A DNA stretch of 64,000 nucleotides from Methanocella conradii HZ254 (GTDB lineage: Archaea > Halobacteriota > Methanocellia > Methanocellales > Methanocellaceae): contig NC_017034.1 of assembly GCF_000251105.1 (NCBI RefSeq), positions 1,054,001 to 1,118,000 of the forward strand. The letters are read 5' to 3'. Positions 24,920-33,376 of the stretch are shown piece after piece. Both the position numbers and the translations under genes were made by a program. The notes under the pieces were generated by a model. That model worked only from the letters and a program-made list of their open reading frames with translations. It did no database searches and had not been told where the DNA came from. Every line of letters begins with the position of its first letter. Within the stretch, counting starts at the first letter, position 1.

Positions 24920-25199
24920 ATCACCATCATTTATTAAAGACGATGATGGTAGGTGGAAATGGACAACAATAGCAATCCTATTGTTTACCGAGGCAGTTTG
25001 TGCGACTATAGGAATTTTTATTGCACGATATATTACGACAGGAGATACTATTAACTCGCTCATTTTAGCACTAATAAGTGCCATCATAATAGTATCCATC
25101 GATATCATATCATTGGTCCTGACTGGTAAACCACTACTATCATACATTCTACAAAAAAGGCGGTTGGACCTAAAATGTGAAGAAAAAACGCTCATTTAG
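24900..25199 (+). CDS. Small membrane protein
   Basis: 99 residues: charged N-terminus (IEDRSPSFIKDDDGRWKW), two or three hydrophobic spans (TTIAILLFTEAVCATIGIFIA and SLILALISAIIIVSIDIISLVL), and a basic C-terminal tail. No family recognised. ATG at 24900 lies in the end of the frameshifted gene and no clear ribosome site is visible, so it may have depended on coupling with that gene. AT-rich like the rest of the island. Confidence 0.55.
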   Translation: MSIIEDRSPSFIKDDDGRWKWTTIAILLFTEAVCATIGIFIARYITTGDTINSLILALISAIIIVSIDIISLVLTGKPLLSYILQKRRLDLKCEEKTLI

Positions 25200-25328
25200 G
25201 TGATAATATGCGATGACCAGATGGATGGATAATATGGCCTATACCATGAAAAGACCATTAAGTGTATAATCGCTTAGTTTTATTTCATATGAGTGTATAA
25301 CCGAAAATTATCAAAAGATGCAATAAGA

Positions 25329-25658
25329 ATGAGACCAGTTTTATATTTGATAGTTTTTATTTCTTTTTTTATTGGTTTATCATTACCAGCATACGCTAGT
25401 AATGTGAACGTTATATATTTTCATATGCAGGGTTGTCATGATTGTGTTGTTACTGATCCTTTAGTTAGGCAAATGGAGCAAGAATATCCTAGCGGTACGT
25501 TTATGTGGGCGGACGTCGGTACGCGGGATGGGCCACGCTTGTGGGAGCGGTATGGGTTTGCGGAGGTTCCTGCCATCGTTATAAATGATGAGACTAGACT
25601 CTCGAAAGAAAATAAGTTCTTCTCCAAGTTTGGGATTACTATGTCTACATTATATTAA
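25329..25658 (+). CDS. Exported thioredoxin-fold protein
   Basis: About 109 residues from ATG 25329 (a GTG at 25293 is in frame). The signal peptide VLYLIVFISFFIGLSLPAYA is followed by NVNVIYFHMQGCHDCVVTDPLV: a thioredoxin-type strand with a redox-type CxxC (CHDC) and a later cis-Pro loop EVPAIVIND. The length after the signal (about 85) is a minimal glutaredoxin-like domain. It likely handles disulfides outside the membrane. The first part is AT-rich and the second part GC-rich, a possible mosaic. No partner such as DsbD/CcdA is adjacent. Confidence 0.75.
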   Translation: MRPVLYLIVFISFFIGLSLPAYASNVNVIYFHMQGCHDCVVTDPLVRQMEQEYPSGTFMWADVGTRDGPRLWERYGFAEVPAIVINDETRLSKENKFFSKFGITMSTLY

Positions 25659-25706
25659 GGATCATGTTTTGGCCAATCCCCTGGATACTAAGCTCGCTGA
25701 CTGGAC

Positions 25707-25750
25707 GTTTAATCTTAAGCCAAAATTAAACGAGGAATCTAATATATACT
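25707..25750 (+). promoter_or_regulatory. Operator copy and promoter of ABC exporter operon
   Basis: GTTTAAT-CTTAAGCC-AAAATTAAAC (25707-25731) followed by GAGGAATCTAATATATAC is the same box plus promoter as before the secreted gene at 20503-20544. It puts this ABC exporter under the same inferred regulator. Confidence 0.65.
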
Positions 25751-25811
25751 AGAATTATCAATACATTCTTATACAAGCATATGTAGTGGAATGGCATTAG
25801 CGGCGATATAG

Positions 25812-26717
25812 ATGATAAAGACTGAAAGCTTGACTAAGGTGTATGGTGGCGTAAAAGCCGTCGACTCTATTAACGTTACGATCGAAAAGGGCGAGGTCTG
25901 CGGGTTCGTGGGGCCAAATGGGGCGGGCAAGACGACGACGATTGGCATGATGACTGGCCTCATCGAGCCGACGAGCGGCAGGTGCTTCGTGAAAGGCATG
26001 GAGGTGACGAAAAATCCCCTCGCAGTCAAGCAGGTTATCGGGTACTTGCCGGATGGGTTCGGGCTTTACTCGCACATGACAGCGGCCCAGAACCTGAGGT
26101 ATTTCTCAAAGTTCTATGGCATGAAAGAGGCTGAGGCTAACGCCAGGATTGCCGAATTGCTGGGAGAGGTGGGCCTGGCTAACGTAGAAAAAAAGGTGGG
26201 CGCCTATTCCAGGGGAATGAAGCAGAGGCTCGGCCTGGCCAGAGCACTGCTCAACGACCCTGAAGTAATATTTTTGGACGAGCCTACGAATGGCCTCGAC
26301 CCGGAAGGCGTCATCCAGTTCCGCAGAGTCATTAAGGGGCAGGCGGCAAAGGGTAAGACCATCTTCTTCTCATCCCATATCCTGGACGAGGTCCAGCACG
26401 TCTGTAACACGATATGTATCATCTCGAAGGGCAAAATAATGGCGCAGGGCACGCTAGACGACGTTAAGAGACAGATGCGAAAAACTCCAAGATTCAGCAT
26501 CATAGTCAAGGTCGATGGGAAGATGCCCAGGCTGGATAGCCCTGACATCATCGAGGCGGCGTACCAGGACGGCGGCGCCACGATTAGGGCTAGCTCAGAC
26601 CTCAGGGACTTCATCTTCGACGAGGTCGTCAGGAGCGGCCTGCGGGTGAGAGAGCTGAGGCTGGAGGAGGAGTCGCTCGAGGACGTTTTCCTGGAGACCG
26701 TTTATGGGGGCGCTTGA
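25812..26717 (+). CDS. ABC exporter ATPase (paralogue)
   Basis: 301 residues, close paralogue of the ATPase at 16161-17066. Walker A GPNGAGKTTT, signature YSRGMKQRLGLARAL, Walker B VIFLDEPTNGLDP, switch HILDEV, and the same C-terminal extension ending SLEDVFLETVYGGA. ATG start at 25812. It adjoins its permease without a gap. The permease-only cassettes at 44-54 kb lack an ATPase, and this protein or its paralogue could serve them; the sequence does not decide this. Confidence 0.95.
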   Translation: MIKTESLTKVYGGVKAVDSINVTIEKGEVCGFVGPNGAGKTTTIGMMTGLIEPTSGRCFVKGMEVTKNPLAVKQVIGYLPDGFGLYSHMTAAQNLRYFSKFYGMKEAEANARIAELLGEVGLANVEKKVGAYSRGMKQRLGLARALLNDPEVIFLDEPTNGLDPEGVIQFRRVIKGQAAKGKTIFFSSHILDEVQHVCNTICIISKGKIMAQGTLDDVKRQMRKTPRFSIIVKVDGKMPRLDSPDIIEAAYQDGGATIRASSDLRDFIFDEVVRSGLRVRELRLEEESLEDVFLETVYGGA

Positions 26718-27875
26718 ATGAGGCCCGAGTTGATAGTCGCAGAAAAGGAGTTCAGGGATCATTTGGCCAGCAAGCGTTTCCTGGCAATATTCGCCATATT
26801 GATGCTGCTCTCTTTCTACGGGGTCTACTCGGGCATGGACGCCTACAACAAAAGGCTGGACCAGTATAAGAATCCGGGCCTCGTGATGGATCAGCCATTC
26901 ATGAAGGAAGCGGTGGAATCCCTACAGAAGGAGATACAGGACGCCGAGGCTCGCGGGGACTCGCCCGAGAGTATACAGGCGTTGAAGGACCAGCTCAGCT
27001 TGCTGACCAATCCTCCAATGCCCTCCGTGCTAGAGGTATTCAATAGCATGGTCATCTTCTTTACGTTTTTAGGCATGATACTGGGCGCTGCGATGGGCTT
27101 CGACCAGATATCCAAAGAGAGAGATGAGGGCACGCTCAAGTTTTTAGTCTCAAGCCCCATCTATAGGGATGCAATCATTAATGGCAAGGCGATCGGTGCC
27201 ATCGCCACCCTCGCAGTGGCGCTGGCCGCGGCTTTCCTGCTTGCGATCGCCATCGTGATGTTCAGGGGCGTGGTGCCAGGGCTTGATGACATGCTGAGGA
27301 TAGCTGCGTTCTTCGTGGCTGCGCTGCTATATTGTACGGTCTTCTTCGCCATCGCCATGATGATGTCCGCTATCACAAAAAGCACGTCGATGTCGGTCAT
27401 ATGCACCGTAGGCCTCGTCGTCCTGCTCATCGTATTCTCGATACTGGCGCTCGTCGTGTCGGGCTTCATCGCCCAGGCAATCGTAGGGCCTGCGCCGCCC
27501 ATAGACTACGGCAGCCTCCTGAATAACTCGACCGGCTCCGCTAACGTCTCCTATATCGTAAGTAATAGCGAGTACATGAACTATACTACCAGGCTTGTGG
27601 CGATGGAATTCCAGATCTCCGATGCAATAACCACCGTGTCGCCCGTCAACGATTTCGGCGGCTTAATGGGAATGGGGGTGGGCGGCATAGGCAACGCCAT
27701 ATTATCTAAAACTCCCGTACAGTCGTTCAGCCTTGTAGCGACTACGTCTGCCAGGCAGGTCTCGCTGCTGGATTCCCTCGCCTCGGTATGGGTGAAGATA
27801 TTCGTCCTCATCGTTGAGATGGTCGTCGCCTTTGCCGTATCCTATGTGGCTTTCATGAGAATGGACGTACGATAA
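26718..27875 (+). CDS. ABC-2 type exporter permease (paralogue)
   Basis: 385 residues with six predicted spans, two outside loops (about 40-100 and 255-330) and the coupling motif VSSPIYRDAIINGKAIGAIA. Homologous end to end with the permease at 14988-16160, but here no NEW3 partner follows. The operon has two genes and is preceded by the shared operator box. Substrate unknown; co-regulation with the secreted protein unit suggests export or protection linked to it. Confidence 0.92.
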   Translation: MRPELIVAEKEFRDHLASKRFLAIFAILMLLSFYGVYSGMDAYNKRLDQYKNPGLVMDQPFMKEAVESLQKEIQDAEARGDSPESIQALKDQLSLLTNPPMPSVLEVFNSMVIFFTFLGMILGAAMGFDQISKERDEGTLKFLVSSPIYRDAIINGKAIGAIATLAVALAAAFLLAIAIVMFRGVVPGLDDMLRIAAFFVAALLYCTVFFAIAMMMSAITKSTSMSVICTVGLVVLLIVFSILALVVSGFIAQAIVGPAPPIDYGSLLNNSTGSANVSYIVSNSEYMNYTTRLVAMEFQISDAITTVSPVNDFGGLMGMGVGGIGNAILSKTPVQSFSLVATTSARQVSLLDSLASVWVKIFVLIVEMVVAFAVSYVAFMRMDVR

Positions 27876-27936
27876 TACACAGAAAAATGCATCATATGGC
27901 TGGTAAAAGGGGTGGGCGGCAAGCCATGCTAAGCTC

Positions 27937-29160
27937 TTAAAAAGGCCCTATCGCCGGAAGCAAGACCACAAAACGGGCACCCTTCGTATGGTCACCAGGA
28001 ACGCGATCCTCGACAGCAACCCTACCCCCATACCCGCTGACAAGCGTATACACCAGATAAAGGCCTATCCCATGGCCCGTAGTCCTCCCCCGCTTTAGCC
28101 CCAAAAACAGCTCCTTTTTAACCTCATCCGGGATGCCCGGCCCATCATCCTCAATGCTCACCCTACAATAAGCTTTACCCGCCTCGGAAACCCTCTCAAG
28201 CCTGACGCCTATGGAAAGCCGGCCCGACGAGTGCTTTATCGAGTTACCGACGATATTCTCGAACACGTCGTACAATAGTTCATTAGCCTTGACCATGCAC
28301 GGGCAGGCCGCGTATCCGATCGTCACCTCCCTGCCGGGCACGCTAGAAAACCGGGTAATAACGCTTTTCAGGACCTTATCGACATCCATGGCCACGACCT
28401 TCATCCCGCCGCGCTCCACTATCTGAAGCTTCCTGACGTTCGTTATCAGCCTCGAGCTACTATTAAGTGAATCCAGCGCGCTCTGCAATAGCCTTCGCTC
28501 TTCGCCCCCTGCTATGGCGAGCGCCATCTCAAGATAGCCCATGCACGACTGGTTCATATTATTTATATCGTGGCCCATAAGGTCGAGGTACGTTTCGGCC
28601 TGCCTTTTTGCGTTTTGCAGCTCTTCCTCAGCCTTCTTTCTCTCCGTGACGTCTTCCAGCGTTTCGACCGCGCCAATGACGTTACCCCTGCTATCCTTAA
28701 TGGCCGTGGCCGTAAAATAGAGCCATTTACCCCCATCGCCAAGCCCGGGGAAGAAATCGGTGGCCTCAAACGCCTCCTCAAGAAGCTTCGACTTACTGTA
28801 TTTATTGCCATACCATCTTGGCATCTCGTCGACCGCCCCTTCGACGAGAAGGTCGGCCATACACGGCCGCTCCTCCTTATAGAACGCCTTCCAGTGCCGG
28901 GTCGTGCCCACTATGTCTGCCGCCTTAATCTTAGAATAGTGCTCAAGGGCCTTATTCCAGTAGACGACGCGATGCTCCTTATCGATGACGAACTGGGGTA
29001 TGGGCGAGCCCTGGATGACGGAGGTCAACATCTCTATCCGTCTCTCACGCTCATCCAAAAGCCCCTCCACCATTTGAAGGCACTCCTCTATCTTTTTACG
29101 TATCCTTGAAAATGACTCCATGCTGTCGGCACGATCCTCTCTGCCGCTCAACCTTGCCAT
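27937..29160 (-). CDS. PAS-domain sensor histidine kinase
   Basis: 407 residues, no membrane span, so a cytosolic sensor. N-terminal coiled helix (1-45), PAS domain (about 50-175: PIPQFVIDKEHRVVYWNKALEHYSKI to GAVETLEDVTERKKAEE), dimerisation helix with the phospho-acceptor in LMGHDINNMNQ (about 195), and a catalytic domain with N box ENIVGNSIKHS, G1 EDDGPGIPD and G2 TTGHGIGLYLV. No response regulator is adjacent. The three cysteines of the PAS and catalytic parts are not arranged as a metal site. A usual methanogen-type signalling kinase. Confidence 0.92.
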   Translation of the reverse strand: MARLSGREDRADSMESFSRIRKKIEECLQMVEGLLDERERRIEMLTSVIQGSPIPQFVIDKEHRVVYWNKALEHYSKIKAADIVGTTRHWKAFYKEERPCMADLLVEGAVDEMPRWYGNKYSKSKLLEEAFEATDFFPGLGDGGKWLYFTATAIKDSRGNVIGAVETLEDVTERKKAEEELQNAKRQAETYLDLMGHDINNMNQSCMGYLEMALAIAGGEERRLLQSALDSLNSSSRLITNVRKLQIVERGGMKVVAMDVDKVLKSVITRFSSVPGREVTIGYAACPCMVKANELLYDVFENIVGNSIKHSSGRLSIGVRLERVSEAGKAYCRVSIEDDGPGIPDEVKKELFLGLKRGRTTGHGIGLYLVYTLVSGYGGRVAVEDRVPGDHTKGARFVVLLPAIGPF

Positions 29161-29397
29161 AAAGGAGCGATTTTACTGCCAGACTATTAAAAATAACACA
29201 ATGAATACGTATTGTAAGCCAGTTAAAAAGACATTATTTGCATTGTGAATTATACATTGAATTTAATAACTAATGTTTTGATTTATTATTAAGGATATAT
29301 GGCCCTCGACCATGTGTTAGCTACGAGAAAAGGGTTTTCAGGTGGGTGATGTTTTTAGGGTTTAGAATCGCTAAGCCAATGGTTCCTCTTCTTATTA
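29161..29397. other. AT-rich intergenic stretch
   Basis: No open frame of note. AT-rich to about 29290, then mixed. It includes the promoter region of the histidine kinase near 29165-29230 and leads into the GC-rich inverted-repeat element that follows. Confidence 0.5.
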
Positions 29398-29492
29398 GTT
29401 TGCCCGAAGGGCAAACAAACTTGGGGGGTCCACGAGGGGCGCGCCGCGCGGAGCGCTCTAGCTAAAAGCAAAGCGAAGCCCCCCTTTAGTTT
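29398..29492. repeat. GC-rich nested inverted-repeat element
   Basis: GTTTGCCC-GAA-GGGCAAAC (29398-29416) is a perfect tight hairpin. Directly after it AAACT..GGGGGG (29417-29428) pairs with CCCCCC..AGTTT (29479-29492), enclosing GGCGCGCC and GAGCGCTC palindromes. The element is far more GC-rich than its surroundings. It may be a dispersed repeat or an expressed structured RNA; it is not a tRNA (no T-loop). Confidence 0.55.
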
Positions 29493-29544
29493 CTAGTAAA
29501 AGAAGATATAATATAAAACTATCTATTTTCAAAGTACAAGCATT

Positions 29545-30759
29545 TCATCGCATCATGCCCATGTCGCCTCTGCGGCGCTGCATCATCTCACAATAGTTAC
29601 ATAGCGTCCTGCCGGACAGTATGGGAGTGCCACATATGCGGCACTTGTTGACGCCCCCCTCCGGTGCACCTGGATATGGCGCATAGCTCTGGCCCGCATC
29701 CGGCCGGTAACGCCTGTCCTCGTCCGCCTTCATCATTTTTGCTATTTTCACCTGCTCGCGGATCACGTATTCTAGATACTTGCTCAATGCGAACATGTAT
29801 ACCGTATCGAGAGCGCCGACGGCGATATAGTCGCCTTCGAAATTGGAGGTGACGCACTCCGTCGGGCCATCGAAGCGATAGCTAAGAAGTACGGCGCCCT
29901 TCTTGTTAAGCACGTAAACGGCCTTATCGCCCGTGGTCACGAACACGAGGCTGCCATCGCCCGAGGCCTTTATGCTGGTTATCGGCCCGGACACGCTCTG
30001 CCGCCAGAGAAGGTGGCCGTTCTTCTCCGTATAATACACGAAACCATTCGCAAAGCCTATGGCCACGTATCTGCCGTCCTCAGTTATAGAGATGTCCATG
30101 ATGCGCTGCGAGTACGTGTTACACGAGAGCTCCCCGCCCCTATCGCTTATCTGGTGGAAGGCGTTATTCATGAACTCGAGAGCGAAGCTGTTCTCGCCAT
30201 CATGCGAGGTGTACACGTAGAGCACCGGAGACTGCGCCTGGAACTCCCACCTTAGCTCGCCATTGCGGGTTAGCATGTATGCCTTTCCATCGTTGGAGCC
30301 GACCATAACAAGGCTTCCGCTGCCCGATATGGATACGCTGTTCACGGGCTTCTGGCAATCCTTCTTCCATGCGAGCGTGCCCTTCTCGCTAAAGGCCCTA
30401 ACCTGGCCATCCTCGGACCCCACCACGACAAGCGTGCCGTCTGGCGCCATGTCCATTGAGTTGATCCGCCTGCTTATCCGGCAGGACCAGGCCTCGTTGC
30501 CGTACTTGTCAAAAAATGAGACGACGTTATCTTTTGAGTAGGATGCCACAAAGCGCCCGTCATCTGACGCTTTCACATACTGCACGTCATCTCCTGTAGT
30601 GTTCGCCCACAGCAGCTTCCCGCCATAGTTCATTAAATAAACATCATGGTCTCCGGAGCCTGCCGCGACGAACGATGCGTCGGGCGTCATATAGATGGCC
30701 GTTACCTTACCGTTGACGCACCTCTTCCACTCCGGCTTTAATATCTGTTCTGGCTGCAT
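29545..30759 (-). CDS. Beta-propeller (PQQ/WD40-like) protein with C-terminal zinc ribbon
   Basis: 404 residues. Seven or eight blade-like repeats, each with a pattern such as DGRFVASYSKDNVVSFFDKYGNEAWS or DGTLVVVGSEDGQVRAFSEKGTLAWK (hydrophobic strand, Gly-Ser, Asp/Asn-Gly, then Trp), close to bacterial PQQ-like propellers. After residue 340 comes a helical linker and a CRICGTPILSGRTLCNYC zinc ribbon, then a Met/Arg-rich tail. No signal peptide, so it is likely cytosolic; a scaffold or sensor role is an inference. ATG start behind no clear ribosome site; the neighbouring divergent kinase lies 384 bp away. Confidence 0.85.
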   Translation of the reverse strand: MQPEQILKPEWKRCVNGKVTAIYMTPDASFVAAGSGDHDVYLMNYGGKLLWANTTGDDVQYVKASDDGRFVASYSKDNVVSFFDKYGNEAWSCRISRRINSMDMAPDGTLVVVGSEDGQVRAFSEKGTLAWKKDCQKPVNSVSISGSGSLVMVGSNDGKAYMLTRNGELRWEFQAQSPVLYVYTSHDGENSFALEFMNNAFHQISDRGGELSCNTYSQRIMDISITEDGRYVAIGFANGFVYYTEKNGHLLWRQSVSGPITSIKASGDGSLVFVTTGDKAVYVLNKKGAVLLSYRFDGPTECVTSNFEGDYIAVGALDTVYMFALSKYLEYVIREQVKIAKMMKADEDRRYRPDAGQSYAPYPGAPEGGVNKCRICGTPILSGRTLCNYCEMMQRRRGDMGMMR

Positions 30760-30829
30760 CCAGGGTCCCCTATCCTTTATGTAATAAGAAACCGATTTAT
30801 TATAAGGATAGTGGTACTACCCTATATAG

Positions 30830-31375
30830 TCATCCTATTTTTTCTCTCTTCAACACATAACGTTCCGTTCCAGTTTCAAAGCCCTTTCCCGCGTACTCGA
30901 ACCCGCACTTTTCCAGCAGCCTGATGGAAGCCTTATTATGGGCGTGCGTCTCGGCCACGATACGCCTCACTCCATGGTGGGCGAAAGCCCAATCAATCAA
31001 GGCTCTCACGGCCTCGGAGCCATAGCCCCTACGCCGGTAAGGCCCGATGACCGAATAGCCGATCATGGCCTCGCCATTAAATGGGGCGCCGGTGAAGCCG
31101 CCTATGCCGATTAGGGTTCTTTTGTCCTCCACGAGCACCCAGTACCAGCCCAGCCACCCGAAAAGCCCGGGATGCCCTTCGAGACGAGACAGAAACTCTT
31201 CCCTCGCCTCAGCCCACACGCCAGGAGGCCACCCGTCCCCGACTTCGGCGCCCAGCGCAGCCGCCAGGCTTTCTCGGCCCTGCAGGTCAGCCTTCATCAG
31301 CATGACAGAGCCTGCGATAAGCTCCAGGTGGCAAGTACGAATCCGGTAATCCTCCATCAATACGGATAATGCCAT
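30830..31375 (-). CDS. GNAT acetyltransferase
   Basis: 181 residues of the RimJ/RimL-like GNAT group. The N-terminal strand YRIRTCHLELI is followed by a helical insertion; the acetyl-CoA loop is YRRRGYGSEAVRALIDWAF and motif B is ETHAHNKASIRLLEKCGFEYAGKGFE. A GFTGAPFNGEAMIGYSV strand pair precedes the loop. Substrate unknown. The operon context is single; a TATA-like interval separates it from the secreted protein at 31530. Confidence 0.88.
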   Translation of the reverse strand: MALSVLMEDYRIRTCHLELIAGSVMLMKADLQGRESLAAALGAEVGDGWPPGVWAEAREEFLSRLEGHPGLFGWLGWYWVLVEDKRTLIGIGGFTGAPFNGEAMIGYSVIGPYRRRGYGSEAVRALIDWAFAHHGVRRIVAETHAHNKASIRLLEKCGFEYAGKGFETGTERYVLKREKIG

Positions 31376-31529
31376 ATCACTTTAAAAGCATCACGCCCTC
31401 CAGGCCCGTATTAAATGAGAGCACAGCATTCCATAAAGAATTATAATTACGGTCCTCTTTGCTCATTTAATGCGCCATCTTTGCCAAGTTTATATTAAAA
31501 ACTATACGATTTTATTATGCGGGTGAAAA

Positions 31530-31886
31530 ATGATGGTCGGATTGAGAAAGATGGCAACTTTGTTGATGGCCGCCATGGTCGTCCTATGCCTGGTCGGCAT
31601 CGCCACCCCGGCATTCGCTCAGATGTACGGTGGAAAAGGCATGCCCCAGGCCGCTAACGTGGGGGCTAATGCCAACATGGGCATGGGCAAGAGCATCCCG
31701 CAGGCGTCGAACCTGGGCAAGGGAATGCCTCAGGCTAACGTGCCAATGGGCAAAGGCATCCCGCAAGCCGCCAACGTGGGGGCTAACGCCAACATGGGCC
31801 TCGGTAAAGGGATGGGCAAAGGCGGCGGATATGGCGGAGCAGGGATGGGCTATAGCGGCCAGATGACCGTGCCAGGCTCATACTAG
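31530..31886 (+). CDS. Secreted small repeat protein (Gly/Met/Gln/Ala-rich)
   Basis: 118 residues; signal peptide MATLLMAAMVVLCLVGIATPAFA-QMYGG. The mature 85 residues consist of imperfect repeats of the type GKGMPQAANVGANANMG (about four units) with a Gly-rich end GKGGGYGGAGMGYSG. No Cys, no charge other than Lys. Low-complexity, probably unfolded or polymerising, resembling in style the Gly-rich end of the protein at 9430-10149. ATGATG start; a hairpin plus T-run terminator follows. Confidence 0.75.
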   Translation: MMVGLRKMATLLMAAMVVLCLVGIATPAFAQMYGGKGMPQAANVGANANMGMGKSIPQASNLGKGMPQANVPMGKGIPQAANVGANANMGLGKGMGKGGGYGGAGMGYSGQMTVPGSY

Positions 31887-31906
31887 AATAAAAGCCCGAA
31901 TGGAAA

Positions 31907-31935
31907 TGGGGCGGTTACATCGCCCCCACATTTTT
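31907..31935 (+). terminator. Hairpin plus T-run terminator
   Basis: TGGGGCG (31907-31913), 7-nt loop, CGCCCCCA (31921-31928), then CATTTTT. It lies 20 bp after the small secreted protein gene. Confidence 0.75.
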
Positions 31936-31943
31936 CATTTCTA

Positions 31944-32627
31944 TTGATTATACGATACATTTATGCCCTGCCAGAATTATCAAAGCCACGCATGCTTGAA
32001 GGGCTATTATTCGAGTCATTCGTGGCGATGGGCACGATCGCCTTTGCAATGTCAGGGGCCTTTAAGGCGATAAGGCACGAGTTTGACGTGCTGGGCTTGC
32101 TCGTGCTGGGCTTTTCCACGGCGCTCGGCGGAGGATTGATAAGGGATGCGCTCCTCCACAGGACGCCTGCGGCGTTCATAGATGACGGCCCGGCCGTATA
32201 CGCCCTTATTGGCTGCGCCATTACCATGCTCTCTCACCGCCTTTCACGGAAGCATGTCTTCGGCCTGACAGATCCAAACAGCAGGGCTTTTCTTTTCCTG
32301 GACGCCATCGGCCTCGCCGCTTTCACGGTTATGGGCGCGAGCGCCGGTGCTGCATCTGGATTGAATGCCTTTGGCATCGTCATGCTAGCCGCGCTGACGG
32401 GGGTTGGCGGGGGCATGATCCGGGACGTCCTGGCTGGTGAAACGCCGCTCGTCCTTAAGGAGGACTTCTATGCCACTGCAACCATCATAGGGGCGATCAT
32501 ATTTTTCGCCATGTACAGGCTATCTTTTGCTATGGCGACTGTAACTGCCGCCAGTTTCATGGTTACGCTGCTGCTGAGGCTGCTGGCCATACAATATAGG
32601 TGGCAGCTTCCAAAGCCAAAACTATAA
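31944..32627 (+). CDS. UPF0126/TRIC-like membrane protein
   Basis: 227 residues with seven spans formed by two homologous three-span units. Each unit carries the family sequence: GTIAFAMSGAFKAIRHEFDVLGL...GGGLIRD in the first and GLAAFTVMGASAGAASGLNAFG...GGGMIRDVL in the second; the GGGxIRD motifs line the pore. Homologues are prokaryotic TRIC-type cation channels, and some bacterial members act in amino acid uptake. ATG 31944 gives a longer lead-in; ATG 31992 would start nearer the conserved part. It follows the terminator of the secreted protein gene closely. Confidence 0.9.
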   Translation: MIIRYIYALPELSKPRMLEGLLFESFVAMGTIAFAMSGAFKAIRHEFDVLGLLVLGFSTALGGGLIRDALLHRTPAAFIDDGPAVYALIGCAITMLSHRLSRKHVFGLTDPNSRAFLFLDAIGLAAFTVMGASAGAASGLNAFGIVMLAALTGVGGGMIRDVLAGETPLVLKEDFYATATIIGAIIFFAMYRLSFAMATVTAASFMVTLLLRLLAIQYRWQLPKPKL

Positions 32628-32680
32628 GGCTATCCAGCATTTATAATGCAAATCTAAAAAATGAGTGAAAGAGTGATAAC

Positions 32681-32821
32681 ATGCCTTATTATATACCCGT
32701 TGAGAACAGGAATACGTATCTGCGATTCAGGGAAGCGCTGGAGGACTCAGAAAGCCCAAACATAGACGATTTTCTCAACGAGCTGCTTGACCTGTGGGAA
32801 GAGCAAGACTCGAATATCTAA
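32681..32821 (+). CDS. 46-residue acidic protein
   Basis: Short frame MPYYIPVENRNTYLRFREALED... with an acidic helical C-terminus (IDDFLNELLDLWEEQ). GAGTGAT lies before the ATG and a TATAATGCAAAT stretch about 45 bp upstream, so it has its own promoter-like region. The regular amphipathic pattern suggests a true small helical protein. The last 4 bp overlap the convergent gene. Family unknown. Confidence 0.55.
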   Translation: MPYYIPVENRNTYLRFREALEDSESPNIDDFLNELLDLWEEQDSNI

Positions 32822-33330
32822 GGTCTCATGTAGAACCGCCACTTACAAAACATGTCAGATGGGTGAGGGTCGGGGGGAGCGAAAAGGCATTCGACGCAAA
32901 TACGCTCATCTATGGCCCGGGCGAAGCTTGTGAACTCAGCCCTGTGCATCTCTCGGCAGACGTATTCCTCGAGGCCCCGCCGTAGGCGGGCTTCCTGGGT
33001 CGGGCACGATGGCGTCGATATGATGACCTCGTCCTCCTTTTCTGCTATATCATAGCCCACGATGATGGCCCATGGGAAGTACCTGAGCGCCCTGACGAAG
33101 CCCTTCAGCCCCTTTTCTTTTATATTAAACCTTTTGACGATATCCTTCGCTGCCATAGAGGCCACGCGGCCCCACACTTGTTCATTTATCTTCTCGGCCA
33201 CGGGCTGGCCATAACGCTCTCCAACGTAGATGAACCAGAAGGCGTCCACCACGCGATAGTGCCAGAGAAGGAATTGAAGGTATTCTTTTGCCTCTTCTTT
33301 ACTCATTTCCTCGAAGATTTGCAGGTTCAT
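32818..33330 (-). CDS. DUF6125-like cytosolic protein
   Basis: 170 residues. WHYRVVDAFWFIYVGERYGQPVAEKINEQVW, a middle segment with a Tyr-Phe-Pro-Trp strand, TPSCPTQEARLRRGLEEYVCREMH with two cysteines, and CVECLFAPPDPHPSDMFCKWRF with three more. This Cys pattern and Trp/Pro ending fits the DUF6125 / ATC hydrolase-like group found in archaea and anaerobic bacteria; the assignment is by pattern and not certain. The spaced Cys residues may bind metal. ATG start preceded by AGGAGGC-like GGAGG. Confidence 0.6.
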   Translation of the reverse strand: MNLQIFEEMSKEEAKEYLQFLLWHYRVVDAFWFIYVGERYGQPVAEKINEQVWGRVASMAAKDIVKRFNIKEKGLKGFVRALRYFPWAIIVGYDIAEKEDEVIISTPSCPTQEARLRRGLEEYVCREMHRAEFTSFARAIDERICVECLFAPPDPHPSDMFCKWRFYMRP

Positions 33331-33376
33331 TTTAGCCTCCTTTCCTATGATTCGAGTAGAGGAGGCTTAATGCTTT

